From Pseudomonas bubulae (GTDB lineage: Bacteria; Pseudomonadota; Gammaproteobacteria; Pseudomonadales; Pseudomonadaceae), in the NCBI RefSeq assembly GCF_900618535.1, contig NZ_UYJA01000006.1, positions 62,001 to 126,000 on the forward strand: a stretch of 64,000 nucleotides of DNA, given 5' to 3'. The notes beneath the pieces were generated by a model. That model was not told the origin of the DNA and ran no database searches. It saw nothing but the letters and a program-made list of their open reading frames with translations. Within the stretch, counting starts at the first letter, position 1; each line of letters opens with the position of its first letter. Below, piece after piece: positions 7,507 through 16,590 of this stretch. A program made the position numbers and the translations under genes.

Positions 7507-8292
7507 ATGCTTCCGGCACTGTGGGTTGCAAAAACGGGTTTGGCTGCACAAGACACCAACCTGACCACCATTTCCAACAACCTGGCCAACGTCTCGACCA
7601 CCGGCTTCAAACGTGATCGCGCCGAGTTCCAGGACTTGCTCTACCAGATCAAGCGCCAGCCAGGTGCACAGTCGACCCAGGACAGCGAACTGCCATCGGG
7701 CCTGCAAGTGGGCACCGGGGTACGTATTGTCGGCACGCAAAAGAACTTCACTGCCGGTAGCCTGCAAACCACTGAGCAGCCGCTGGACATGGCCATCAAC
7801 GGCCGTGGTTTTTTCCAGATCATGCAGCCCGACGGAACAACGGCCTACACCCGTGACGGTACTTTCCATCTGGACTCCAATGGCCAGATCGTCACCGCTA
7901 ACGGCTTTGCCCTGGAACCGGCGATTGTGGTGCCGGCCGATGCCCAGACCTTCACCGTCGGCCAGGACGGCACCGTATCGGTGACCATTTCCGGCAACCC
8001 GGCGGCGCAAGTGATCGGCAACGTGCAGACCGCCGACTTTATCAACCCGGCCGGCTTGCAGTCCCAGGGCGGAAACCTGTTCCTGGAAACCGCCTCCAGC
8101 GGTGCGCCGCAAATCGGCACCCCGGGCCTGAACGGCTTTGGCCTGACCATGCAAAGCATGCTCGAGACCTCGAACGTCAGCACCGTGGAAGAAATGGTCA
8201 ATATGATCACCACCCAGCGCGCCTACGAGATGAACTCCAAAGTGATCTCCACCGCTGACCAGATGTTGTCGTTCGTCACGCAAAACCTGTAA
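7507..8292 (+). CDS. flgG: Flagellar distal rod protein FlgG
   Basis: Distal rod subunit, 261 residues, the normal family length. The N-terminus MLPALWVAKTGLAAQDTNLT is followed by the rod/hook signature ISNNLANVSTTGFKRDRAEF, and the C-terminus carries SNVSTVEEMVNMITTQRAYE, the helix that packs against the N-terminal helix in the rod core. The ribosome site GAGGAGAG precedes the start. It lies 45 bp after flgF and 24 bp before flgH in the same operon. Confidence 0.98.
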   Translation: MLPALWVAKTGLAAQDTNLTTISNNLANVSTTGFKRDRAEFQDLLYQIKRQPGAQSTQDSELPSGLQVGTGVRIVGTQKNFTAGSLQTTEQPLDMAINGRGFFQIMQPDGTTAYTRDGTFHLDSNGQIVTANGFALEPAIVVPADAQTFTVGQDGTVSVTISGNPAAQVIGNVQTADFINPAGLQSQGGNLFLETASSGAPQIGTPGLNGFGLTMQSMLETSNVSTVEEMVNMITTQRAYEMNSKVISTADQMLSFVTQNL

Positions 8293-8316
8293 TTACGTGA
8301 AATAGCGGGAGAGCTC

Positions 8317-9012
8317 ATGAAGCGCTTGTTTTCTGTTCTGGCACTGGGCGCCATCACCTTGCTGGCCGGCTGCGTCAGCCCGCCACCGCGGGCCAACGAC
8401 CCGTACTACGCACCTGTGCTGCCGCGTACGCCGCTGCCGGCTGCCGCCAACAACGGCTCGATTTACCAGGCCGGTTTCGAGCAGAACCTGTACAGCGACC
8501 GCAAGGCGTACCGCATCGGCGACATCATTACCATTACCCTTAATGAGAAGACCCAGGCGAGTAAAAACGCCAACTCGGCGATCGGTAAAAACAGCAACAC
8601 CAGCATCGGCCTGACCTCGTTGTTCGGCAGCGGCCTGACCACCAACAACCCGCTGGGTGGTGGCGATTTAAGCCTCAATGCCGGTTATAGCGGCAGCCGC
8701 GCCACCAAGGGCGACAGCAAGGCCGGGCAGGGCAACAGCCTGACCGGTTCGATCACCGTGACTGTCGCCGACGTGCTGCCCAACGGCATCATCGCCGTGC
8801 GCGGTGAAAAGTGGATGACCCTTAACACCGGCGACGAGCTGGTACGCATTGCCGGCCTGGTACGGGCCGATGACATTGCCACCGACAACACCGTGTCTTC
8901 GACCCGTGTGGCCGATGCGCGCATCACCTACTCGGGCACCGGTTCGTTTGCCGATGCGAGCCAGCCGGGCTGGTTTGACCGTTTCTTCCTTAGCCCGCTG
9001 TTTCCCTTTTAG
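8317..9012 (+). CDS. flgH: Flagellar L-ring lipoprotein FlgH
   Basis: Outer-membrane L-ring subunit through which the rod turns. The 231-residue precursor has a lipoprotein signal with lipobox LLAGC (Cys19), so it should be lipid-modified and anchored in the outer membrane. The family core YRIGDIITITLNEKTQASK and the C-terminal GTGSFADASQPGWFDRFFLS are intact. The stop codon overlaps the possible GTG start of flgI, indicating coupled translation. Confidence 0.97.
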   Translation: MKRLFSVLALGAITLLAGCVSPPPRANDPYYAPVLPRTPLPAAANNGSIYQAGFEQNLYSDRKAYRIGDIITITLNEKTQASKNANSAIGKNSNTSIGLTSLFGSGLTTNNPLGGGDLSLNAGYSGSRATKGDSKAGQGNSLTGSITVTVADVLPNGIIAVRGEKWMTLNTGDELVRIAGLVRADDIATDNTVSSTRVADARITYSGTGSFADASQPGWFDRFFLSPLFPF

Positions 9013-9014
9013 TG

Positions 9015-10136
9015 ATGAAGCTCACCATGCCCAACCTCAAGCATCTGCTGGCAGCCGTGTTGCTGTTGTCGACCTCCCTGGGCGCCCACGCCGAGCGGTT
9101 GAAAGACATCGCCAGCATTTCCGGCGTGCGTTCCAACCAATTGATTGGTTATGGCCTGGTGGTGGGCTTGAATGGTACGGGTGACCAGACCACACAAACC
9201 CCGTTTACCCTGCAGACGTTCAATAACATGCTGTCGCAGTTTGGCATCAAGGTGCCGCCGGGTTCGGGCAATGTGCAGCTGAAAAACGTTGCGGCGGTGT
9301 CCATCAGCGCCGATTTGCCGGCATTCGCCAAGCCGGGGCAGGTGATCGATATCACCGTTTCCTCCATCGGCAACTCCAAAAGCCTGCGCGGCGGTACGCT
9401 GCTGCTGACACCGCTTAAAGGCATCGATGGCAATGTGTATGCGGTGGCCCAGGGCAATCTGGTGGTCGGCGGTTTCGATGCCGAAGGCCGCGACGGCTCG
9501 AAAATCACTGTCAACGTGCCGTCGGCCGGGCGTATTCCGGGTGGTGCATCGGTTGAGCGGGCCGTACCCAGCGGTTTCAACCAGGGCAACAGCCTGACCC
9601 TGAACCTCAATCGCTCGGACTTCACCACCGCCAAGCGTATCGTCGACAAGATCAATGACCTTCTCGGCCCCGGTGTGGCGCAGGCCATCGATGGCGGCTC
9701 GGTGCGGGTTACGGCGCCGCTGGACCCGAGCCAGCGGGTCGACTATCTGTCGATCCTGGAAAACCTCGAAGTCGATCCGGGGCAGGCGGTGGCCAAGGTC
9801 ATCATCAACTCGCGCACCGGCACCATCGTGATTGGCCAGAACGTCAAGGTTTCGCCCGCCGCAGTGACCCACGGCAGCCTGACCGTGACTATCACCGAAG
9901 ACCCGATTGTCAGCCAGCCCGGGCCGCTGTCCAACGGCGAGACCGCCGTGGTGCCGCGTTCGCGGCTCAATGCCCAGCAGGAAGCCAAGCCGATGTTCAA
10001 GTTCGGCCCGGGCACCACCCTCGACGAAATCGTGCGGGCGGTAAACCAGGTCGGCGCAGCGCCAGGGGACTTGATGGCGATTCTCGAAGCGCTGAAACAG
10101 GCCGGCGCGCTGCAAGCCGACCTGATCGTGATCTGA
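9015..10136 (+). CDS. flgI: Flagellar P-ring protein FlgI
   Basis: Periplasmic P-ring subunit that surrounds the rod in the peptidoglycan layer. A cleavable signal peptide (LLAAVLLLSTSLGAHA) precedes the mature start ERLKDIASISGVRSNQLIGY, and the C-terminal LKQAGALQADLIVI is typical. The start is uncertain among GTG 9012 (overlapping the flgH stop), ATG 9015 and ATG 9027; the last gives 369 residues, the usual length. All choices keep the signal peptide. Confidence 0.96.
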   Translation: MKLTMPNLKHLLAAVLLLSTSLGAHAERLKDIASISGVRSNQLIGYGLVVGLNGTGDQTTQTPFTLQTFNNMLSQFGIKVPPGSGNVQLKNVAAVSISADLPAFAKPGQVIDITVSSIGNSKSLRGGTLLLTPLKGIDGNVYAVAQGNLVVGGFDAEGRDGSKITVNVPSAGRIPGGASVERAVPSGFNQGNSLTLNLNRSDFTTAKRIVDKINDLLGPGVAQAIDGGSVRVTAPLDPSQRVDYLSILENLEVDPGQAVAKVIINSRTGTIVIGQNVKVSPAAVTHGSLTVTITEDPIVSQPGPLSNGETAVVPRSRLNAQQEAKPMFKFGPGTTLDEIVRAVNQVGAAPGDLMAILEALKQAGALQADLIVI

Positions 10137-10146
10137 GGCCGACGTC

Positions 10147-11403
10147 ATGGATATGCGTAAGAGTGGAGTAGTCAGTGGCAGCGATTCCGGGGCGTTCACC
10201 GACCTGAATCGGCTGAACAATCTGAAAGTCGGCGACCGCGAAAGCGACGGCAATATGCGCAAAGTTGCCCAGGAATTCGAGTCGCTGTTTCTCAACGAAA
10301 TGCTCAAGTCGATGCGCTCGGCCAACGAAGTGCTGGGCAAGGACAACCCGCTCAACACCCCGGCGGCCAAGCAGTATCAGGAAATGTACGACCAGCAATT
10401 GTCCGTGACCCTGTCCCGGCAGGGCGGTGGTATCGGCCTGGCCGATGTGTTGATGCGCCAGATGTCGAAAAACAAAGCTGCGGTGCCGGGGGAGGCTGCG
10501 GCGACCACGGCGCTGACTGCCGAAGCCAAAGCCCCGGCCGCCACCACCGTCGACAGCCCTTTTGTGCGCTCCAGTGGTCAGCGTCCATTGTGGGCTTCGC
10601 GGGTCGCCATTACGCCGCAGGCAGCCGGCGGCGGCCATCAGAATGACATGGCCCTGCTTAATCAGCGCCGTCTGGCGTTGCCGAGCAAGCTGACTGACCG
10701 CTTGCTGGCCGGGATCGTGCCATCGGCCGATCCGATGCGTTCCACGCTCAATACCGCCGCCGTGCCGGGGCGCACTTCGCCGGGGCTGGATGCCGTGCTC
10801 AAGGGCAGCCGCCAGCCGATGCTCAGTGCCAGTGGCGTGCACGGGCGCATGCAGATTTACGGTCGTGCCGTGGCGCAGCCGCCGCTGGCCCCGGCCAAAC
10901 AGGCCTTCGAGTCGCCGGATGCGTTTGTCGCCACCATGTTGCCGATGGCGCAACAGGCCGCCGACCGCATCGGCGTCGACCCGCTGTACCTGGTGGCGCA
11001 AGCCGCACTGGAAACCGGCTGGGGCAAGTCGGTGATGCGCCAGCAAGATGGCAGCAGCAGTCACAACCTGTTCGGCATCAAGGCCACCGGCAGTTGGCAG
11101 GGCGCCCAGGCGCGGGCCATCACCAGCGAGTTCAGGGGCGGGCAGATGGTCAAGGAGACAGCGGAATTCCGTTCCTACGATTCCTATCAGGACAGCTTCC
11201 ATGATCTGGTGACGCTGTTGCAGAGCAACAATCGTTATAAAGAAGTGCTCAATGCGGCCGATAAACCGGAGCAGTTTGTACGCGAATTGCAGAAGGCCGG
11301 TTACGCGACCGACCCTGAGTACGCGAGCAAGATTTCGCAGATAGCCAAGCAAATGAAAACCTACCAGAGCTACGCCTCGACGGGTTCTCTCACGAATTTA
11401 TAA
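10147..11403 (+). CDS. flgJ: Rod-cap protein and peptidoglycan hydrolase FlgJ
   Basis: Two-domain, 418-residue protein. The N-terminal third (QEFESLFLNEMLKSMRSANE) is the rod-cap domain that guides rod assembly. The C-terminal domain is a glucosaminidase (ALETGWGKS with the catalytic Glu, and SSHNLFGIKATGSW) that opens the peptidoglycan for the rod. The linker of about 150 residues is Ala/Pro/Thr-rich and low in complexity. It lies ten bases after flgI and ten before flgK. Confidence 0.96.
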   Translation: MDMRKSGVVSGSDSGAFTDLNRLNNLKVGDRESDGNMRKVAQEFESLFLNEMLKSMRSANEVLGKDNPLNTPAAKQYQEMYDQQLSVTLSRQGGGIGLADVLMRQMSKNKAAVPGEAAATTALTAEAKAPAATTVDSPFVRSSGQRPLWASRVAITPQAAGGGHQNDMALLNQRRLALPSKLTDRLLAGIVPSADPMRSTLNTAAVPGRTSPGLDAVLKGSRQPMLSASGVHGRMQIYGRAVAQPPLAPAKQAFESPDAFVATMLPMAQQAADRIGVDPLYLVAQAALETGWGKSVMRQQDGSSSHNLFGIKATGSWQGAQARAITSEFRGGQMVKETAEFRSYDSYQDSFHDLVTLLQSNNRYKEVLNAADKPEQFVRELQKAGYATDPEYASKISQIAKQMKTYQSYASTGSLTNL

Positions 11404-11413
11404 GGTTTGAACC

Positions 11414-13432
11414 ATGGCGAGTTTGATCAACATCGGGATGTCGGGGCTCAACGCCAGTCAGGGCGCATTGGCGACAGTCGGCAACAACATTGCCAACGCC
11501 AATACCTCGGGCTATTCGCGTCAGCAGATCGTCCAGGGCAGCGCCGCGTCGCAACAGGTGGGCGGGGTGTTTATCGGCACCGGCACCACCCTGGCCGACG
11601 TGCGCCGCGTGTACAATTCCTACCTCGACGCCCAGTTGCAAACCACCACCTCGCTCAATGGCGATGCCCAGGCTTATCTCGACCAGATCGGCACGGTCGA
11701 CAAACTGCTGTCGGATAAAAACACGGGCGTATCGGCAGCCCTGAGCAGCTTTTTCAGCTCATTGCAAACTGCCGCCGCGGCGCCCGGTGATGTGTCCGCG
11801 CGGCAGTTGTTGCTGACCAGTGCGCAAACCCTAAGCAACCGCTTCAACTCGATTTCGACCCAGCTCAACCAGCAGAACGAGGGCATCAACAGCCAGCTGG
11901 ACACCCTCACCTCGATGGTCAACCAGCACACAGCCACCATTGCTTCGCTGAACAAGCAGATCGCCCAGGCCACCACGGCTGGCAATACGCCGAACAACCT
12001 GCTGGATGCGCGTAACGAAGCCGTGCGCAGCCTCAACGAGCTGGTCGGGGTGACGGTTCAGGAGCACGACAACGTCTACGATATTACCCTGGGTACCGGC
12101 CAATCGCTGGTGCAGGGCAGCACCTCGAACACGATTTCGGCGGTGCCGGGCAAGGTCGATAAAAGCCAATACAGCATCCAGGTCAACTTCCAGCAATCGA
12201 GTTCGGATGTGACCTCGGTGATCAGTGGCGGCAAGATCGGCGGCCTGCTGCGTTACCGCGACGATGTGCTGGCCCCGGCGATGAACGATTTGGGCCGTAC
12301 AGCCATTGTGGTCGCCGATGCGATCAACCAGCAGCTGGGCCAGGGCCTGGATGCCAATGGCGAGTTCGGCTCGTCGTTGTTCAACAGCATCAACAGTGCC
12401 ACGGCCATCAGCCAGCGCAGCCAGGCGGCGACCGGAAATATTGGCGCAGGCAACTTCAATGTCAGCATCGCTGACAGCGGCGCGCTGACCGCCTACGACT
12501 ATCAGGTCACGTTCACCAGCGCCACCGAGTACTCGGTCAAGCGCTCCGACGGCACCGATATGGGGGCTTTCGCTACCACCGACACCCCGGCCAAGGTCAT
12601 TGACGGCTTCACCCTGGACCTCAAGGGCGGCCCGATGACCGCTGGCGACGCGTTCAAGGTCAGCCCCACCCGCAGTGGTGCAGGCAATATCGGCGTGCAA
12701 ATGAGCGATGCCAATAAATTGGCATTTGCCGGGCCGCTGGTGGCTGGAGCGGGCGGTTCCAATACGGGTACTGGTGCGGTAGGTGGCTTGAACCTGACGG
12801 TACCACTGGATATTTACAGCGGGACCAACCTGGGCCAGTCCCAGGTCGAAGACGCGATGCCATTGCGTATTGTATTCGATGGGGTCAATGACGCTGGAGC
12901 CCATACTTACCGTGTGCTGAACGAAAAAGGCGAAAAGATCAGCGACGGCTCCTACGTGCCGGGCCAGGACAACGCCGTCAAGATCAAGGTGCCGGTCGCC
13001 AACGCTGACGGCAGCACTTCGGATGTCAGCTTCGACGCCACTATCAGCGGTTCGCCGGGCAAGGGCGACAGCTTCGATATCAAGTTCAACAAGGACGGCA
13101 AGGCCGACAACCGCAACGCCAACGAACTGCTGGGCCTGCAAACCAAGGCCACAGTGGGCGTAGGCAAGGACGGCACTGGCGGCGTCAGCATGGCTACTTC
13201 CTACAGTCAGTTGGTATCCAAGGTGGGCGGTAAAGCCAGCCAGGCGGCGGTCGACGGCACCGCCAATGGCGCGGCTTTGGCCTACGCCAAAGAGGTGCGC
13301 AACTCGGTATCCCAGGTCAACCTGGACGAAGAAGCCTCCAACCTGGTCAAGTTCCAGCAGTACTACACCGCCTCGTCGCAGATCATCAAAGCGGCGCAAG
13401 CAACCTTCAGCACGCTGATCAACAGTCTTTAA
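11414..13432 (+). CDS. flgK: Hook-filament junction protein FlgK (HAP1)
   Basis: First hook-associated protein, joining hook and filament; 672 residues. The N-terminal signature MASLINIGMSGLNASQGALA with NNIANANTSGYSRQ and the C-terminal NLVKFQQYYTASSQIIKAAQ are intact. The centre contains inserted beta-rich modules: residues about 355-420 carry YQVTFTSATEYSVKRSDG and end in GDAFKV, and a looser copy around 490-560 ends in GDSFDI. The first resembles modules in the neighbouring FlgL, suggesting exchange between the two genes. Confidence 0.96.
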   Translation: MASLINIGMSGLNASQGALATVGNNIANANTSGYSRQQIVQGSAASQQVGGVFIGTGTTLADVRRVYNSYLDAQLQTTTSLNGDAQAYLDQIGTVDKLLSDKNTGVSAALSSFFSSLQTAAAAPGDVSARQLLLTSAQTLSNRFNSISTQLNQQNEGINSQLDTLTSMVNQHTATIASLNKQIAQATTAGNTPNNLLDARNEAVRSLNELVGVTVQEHDNVYDITLGTGQSLVQGSTSNTISAVPGKVDKSQYSIQVNFQQSSSDVTSVISGGKIGGLLRYRDDVLAPAMNDLGRTAIVVADAINQQLGQGLDANGEFGSSLFNSINSATAISQRSQAATGNIGAGNFNVSIADSGALTAYDYQVTFTSATEYSVKRSDGTDMGAFATTDTPAKVIDGFTLDLKGGPMTAGDAFKVSPTRSGAGNIGVQMSDANKLAFAGPLVAGAGGSNTGTGAVGGLNLTVPLDIYSGTNLGQSQVEDAMPLRIVFDGVNDAGAHTYRVLNEKGEKISDGSYVPGQDNAVKIKVPVANADGSTSDVSFDATISGSPGKGDSFDIKFNKDGKADNRNANELLGLQTKATVGVGKDGTGGVSMATSYSQLVSKVGGKASQAAVDGTANGAALAYAKEVRNSVSQVNLDEEASNLVKFQQYYTASSQIIKAAQATFSTLINSL

Positions 13433-13446
13433 GGGAGCCCGCGACG

Positions 13447-15027
13447 ATGCGTATTTCAACTTCGCAGTTTTTTGAATCGACCAGTGCCACCTACCAGAAC
13501 AACTTCTCGTCGGTGATCAAGACCCAGAGCCAGATCGACTCCGGCGTGCGCATCCAGACCGCTGCCGATGACCCGGTAGGTGCGGCGCGCCTGCTGCAAT
13601 TGCAGCAGCAAAAAGACATGCTGGCGCAGTACAGCACCAATATGAACAGCATCAAGTCGTCGCTGGGTGCCCAGGAAGCGGTGCTCGACAGCATCAATAA
13701 CTCATTGCAAAAAGCCAGTGAACTGGCTCTGGGCGCAGGCAGCGGTAAAAGCGATGCCGATCGCCTGGCCATCGCCAACGAACTGGGCAGCATTGAAGAA
13801 CAGGTGTTCAGCCTGCTCAACAGCAAGGACGCCTCGGGTAACTATATGTTCTCCGGCTCCAAAACCGACACCCCGCCATACACCCGCAACAATGATGGCA
13901 CCTACAGCTATCAGGGCGACGATACCCAGCTCAACCTCAAGGTTTCCGACACCCTGACCCTGGCCAGCAGCGACACGGCCAGGAGCATCATGGAAGGCGC
14001 GACCAACACCGGGCGTACCCAGGCGACTTTTGTGCCCGGCGTGGATGCCAATGGCGAGCCGACCGTCAATGACGGCAAGCTCTCGGTGTCTGCCGGTCTG
14101 GTCACGTCAAGCGCGGTGTTCAATAAGAGTTTCGCCGAAGGCCAGCCCTATACGCTGAAATTCAGCAGCAGCACCGAGTACACCCTGACTGACCGTGACG
14201 GCAATGACCTGACCTCGCAGGTGGCGGGCAACGGGGTGTTCGACCCGACCAAGGATGGCTCGCAGAGCATCAGCCTGCGCGGCGTGTCGTTCGATATCAC
14301 CCCCAATCTCAAGGACGTACCAGCGGCTGAGCGGGATGCGTTGGTGGCGGGGCGCAGCTTTACGCTTGAGGCCAAGGCGGACACCATCAATACCTCGCGC
14401 ACGCCGGGCAACGGTTCGACGGCGCAGATTACCAATTCCACGGTGACCGACGCCCAGGCCTATGGCGACAGCTTTCCGAGCAATGGCGCGGTGATCAAAT
14501 TCACCAGCGCCACTGAATACGAAGTCTATGCCCAGCCGCTGAGCGCCGACAGCAAGTCGATTGCCCAGGGCACTGTTGATGGTGGTGCGCTCGGGATCAA
14601 GTTCGACTTCGCTGGAGCACCGCAGGCGGGCGACCAGTTTGTCGTCAACCGCAACAACCACCAGAGCCAGAACGCGCTGGATACCATCAGCCAGTTACGC
14701 AAGGCCCTGGAAATCCCCAGCGACAAAGACCCGCTGGCCCAGCAAACGCAAAAGGACGCGATCAACTCCGCGATCGGCAACCTGAAAAACGCCAGTGCCG
14801 GCGTTGACAGCGCCCGCGGCTCGATTGGTGCGCGCCTGAAGGCGGTGGATATTCAGGCGGATGAAAATATCAGCCTGGGCCTGGCCAACGACTCCACCAC
14901 GGCGGCGATCGGCAACACCGACATGGCGGGGGCGTCCATCGAACTGGCGTTCCAGAAAGCCATGCTTGAAGCCTCGCAACTGGCGTTCGTGAAAATCTCC
15001 CAGCTGAGCCTGTTCAACCAGCTCTAA
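13447..15027 (+). CDS. flgL: Hook-filament junction protein FlgL (HAP3)
   Basis: Second junction protein, between FlgK and the filament. The N-terminus (MRISTSQFFESTSATYQNNF) and the C-terminal coiled-coil helix (ASIELAFQKAMLEASQLAFV) are flagellin-like. At 526 residues it is much longer than the roughly 300 of enteric FlgL; the extra length is a central insert of two modules around residues 230-310 and 340-400, each with a Y-x-hydrophobic-F-S/T-S-x-TEY stretch and a closing G-x-x-F element. It is the last gene of the flgF operon. Confidence 0.95.
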   Translation: MRISTSQFFESTSATYQNNFSSVIKTQSQIDSGVRIQTAADDPVGAARLLQLQQQKDMLAQYSTNMNSIKSSLGAQEAVLDSINNSLQKASELALGAGSGKSDADRLAIANELGSIEEQVFSLLNSKDASGNYMFSGSKTDTPPYTRNNDGTYSYQGDDTQLNLKVSDTLTLASSDTARSIMEGATNTGRTQATFVPGVDANGEPTVNDGKLSVSAGLVTSSAVFNKSFAEGQPYTLKFSSSTEYTLTDRDGNDLTSQVAGNGVFDPTKDGSQSISLRGVSFDITPNLKDVPAAERDALVAGRSFTLEAKADTINTSRTPGNGSTAQITNSTVTDAQAYGDSFPSNGAVIKFTSATEYEVYAQPLSADSKSIAQGTVDGGALGIKFDFAGAPQAGDQFVVNRNNHQSQNALDTISQLRKALEIPSDKDPLAQQTQKDAINSAIGNLKNASAGVDSARGSIGARLKAVDIQADENISLGLANDSTTAAIGNTDMAGASIELAFQKAMLEASQLAFVKISQLSLFNQL

Positions 15028-15050
15028 ACAGCGGTGCAGGGGGGGCTAAT

Positions 15051-15076
15051 GTGGGAGCGGGCAAGCCCGCTCCCAC
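15051..15076. repeat. Single REP hairpin after flgL
   Basis: GTGGGAGCGGGC and GCCCGCTCCCAC are separated by two bases and form a tight hairpin 24 bp after the flgL stop. It probably ends or stabilises the flg transcript. The rest of the 277-bp gap to the next gene shows no gene; an A/T-rich stretch at 15105-15125 could hold a promoter but I cannot assign one. Confidence 0.85.
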
Positions 15077-15304
15077 AAAATCGCCTTTCTGGCTGTAATG
15101 TTTTGTATAAAACCGCACAAAATAGCGTGACCTATGAGTCATAACGGGCATCTTCACTGTATCGTGTGAAACGTACGGGCGGGTGCCGGGCCTTTTTCGG
15201 GCTGTTTTGTTTATTTTTACGCACCCACACAAGCCCTTTTATTGTCAGCGCCCCTCGATTATGTGAGCGGGTGATCTCCAGCTATTTAGTATTGGGAAGC
15301 CACA

Positions 15305-16231
15305 ATGATTGGCATTAAAAGCATCGCCAGTTACGTGCCAGCAAGCGGTGTAGACAACTACGCGCAGGGCGCGAAGTTCTCCAAAGACGAAGAATTCATT
15401 CTGGGCAAGATCGGTTCGGCGTTTCTGCCGCGCAAAGACGCTGACCAGGAAACCTCCGACCTGTGTGTTGAGGCAGTCAACGCACTGTTTATCAACAATC
15501 CTCAGCTTAAACGCGAATCCATCGACGCGTTGATCGTCGTTACCCAGAACGGCGACGCTGAAGGCCTGCCGCACACCGCGGCCATTGTCCAGGACAAGCT
15601 CGGTCTGCCGACCCACGTTGCCGCCTTTGATATCTCCCTGGGCTGCTCGGGTTATGTCTACGGCATCTACGCGATGAAAGGCTTTATGGAAGCCGCGGGC
15701 CTGAAGAGCGGTCTGCTGGTGACGGCCGACCCGTACTCGAAAATCGTTGACCCGGAAGACCGCAACACCACCATGCTCTTTGGTGACGCCGCCACCGCTA
15801 CCTGGATGGGCGAAGACGCTCCCTGGCAGCTGGGCAAGGCCAAGTTCGGCACCGACGGTTCGGGTGCGCCGCATCTGAAAGTCAGTGATGGTGTGTTCTT
15901 TATGAATGGCCGCCAGGTGTTCAACTTCGCGCTGCTCAAAGTGCCTGCGCACTTGAACGAGTTGCTGGAAGAGTCCGAGCTGACCTCCAAGGACATCGAC
16001 GCGTTCTGCATCCACCAGGGCAGTGCGGCCATCGTTGACGCCGTGGCTCGTCGCTTTGAAGGCGAGCCGGAGAAATTTATCAAGGATATGGTCGAGACCG
16101 GCAACACCGTGTCGTCGAGCATTCCGCTGCTGCTGGAAAAACACGTGATGGATGCCACCTGGAAGCGGGTGGCGCTGAGCGGTTTTGGCGTGGGCCTGTC
16201 GTGGGGCTCGGCGATTATCTATCGCCCATAA
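15305..16231 (+). CDS. KAS III-like (FabH-family) ketoacyl synthase
   Basis: Condensing enzyme of the 3-oxoacyl-ACP synthase III family, 308 residues. The catalytic Cys sits in SLGCSGYVYGIY, the His in FCIHQGSAAI and the Asn in GNTVSSSIPLL, so the C-H-N triad is complete. It lies between flgL and fliC, the same neighbourhood as orf3 of the Pseudomonas syringae flagellin glycosylation island, a KAS III homologue. The glycosyltransferase genes of that island are absent here. A role in making an acyl group for flagellin sugar, or in fatty acid/AHL supply, is inferred from that parallel only. Confidence 0.85.
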   Translation: MIGIKSIASYVPASGVDNYAQGAKFSKDEEFILGKIGSAFLPRKDADQETSDLCVEAVNALFINNPQLKRESIDALIVVTQNGDAEGLPHTAAIVQDKLGLPTHVAAFDISLGCSGYVYGIYAMKGFMEAAGLKSGLLVTADPYSKIVDPEDRNTTMLFGDAATATWMGEDAPWQLGKAKFGTDGSGAPHLKVSDGVFFMNGRQVFNFALLKVPAHLNELLEESELTSKDIDAFCIHQGSAAIVDAVARRFEGEPEKFIKDMVETGNTVSSSIPLLLEKHVMDATWKRVALSGFGVGLSWGSAIIYRP

Positions 16232-16247
16232 GCATTACGTTGAAACA

Positions 16248-16283
16248 CAAAACGCCCGTGGCCCTAAAGCCATGGGCGTTTTG
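16248..16283 (+). terminator. Terminator after the KAS III gene
   Basis: CAAAACGCCCGTGGC and GCCATGGGCGTTTTG pair over 15 bases with one G-T wobble and a six-base loop, 17 bp after the gene. The U-rich side of the stem and the following TTTC make it a plausible intrinsic terminator. Confidence 0.8.
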
Positions 16284-16307
16284 CTTTCTGGCAGGGCTGA
16301 TTGAATC

Positions 16308-16394
16308 TGTGGGAGCGGGCTTGCTCGCGATGGCATCACCCTGGTTTGCCTGAAGCACCGCGCCGCCCGAATCGCGAGCAAGCCCGCTCCCACA
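16308..16394. repeat. REP pair between the KAS III gene and fliC
   Basis: Two complementary 23-base arms (16308-16330 and 16372-16394) of the type TGTGGGAGCGGGCTTGCTCG flank a 41-base loop. They separate the KAS III terminator from the fliC promoter. Confidence 0.9.
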
Positions 16395-16483
16395 CTGGGG
16401 GGTGCCCGGCAGCTCATCGCCCCGCTAACCCCCTGAATTACAAGGCATGGCCCCCTTGCCTGCAAAAAAAATCAAAATAAACC

Positions 16484-16510
16484 TCAAGCAACCTGCGTTT
16501 ACGACGATAA
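16484..16510 (+). promoter_or_regulatory. Sigma-28 (FliA) promoter of fliC
   Basis: TCAAG-N14-GACGATAA fits the flagellar sigma-28 consensus (TCAAG, then GCCGATAA) with one mismatch. Transcription should start near 16517 and leave a leader of about 75 bases before fliC. This agrees with late, FliA-dependent flagellin expression. Confidence 0.85.
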
Positions 16511-16590
16511 CCATTACGAAGGTTCTCTAGGCCACACCCGGCGGTTGCCAGGGCCGGAAGCCGCAGTATTCATCCAATGAGGATTTCGTC

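Noticed and set aside
9009..10370. 453-codon minus-strand open frame opposite flgI and flgJ
   Set aside because: Antisense shadow; no family resemblance.
11831..13459. 542-codon open frame opposite flgK
   Set aside because: Antisense shadow of flgK; no ribosome site or recognisable domain.
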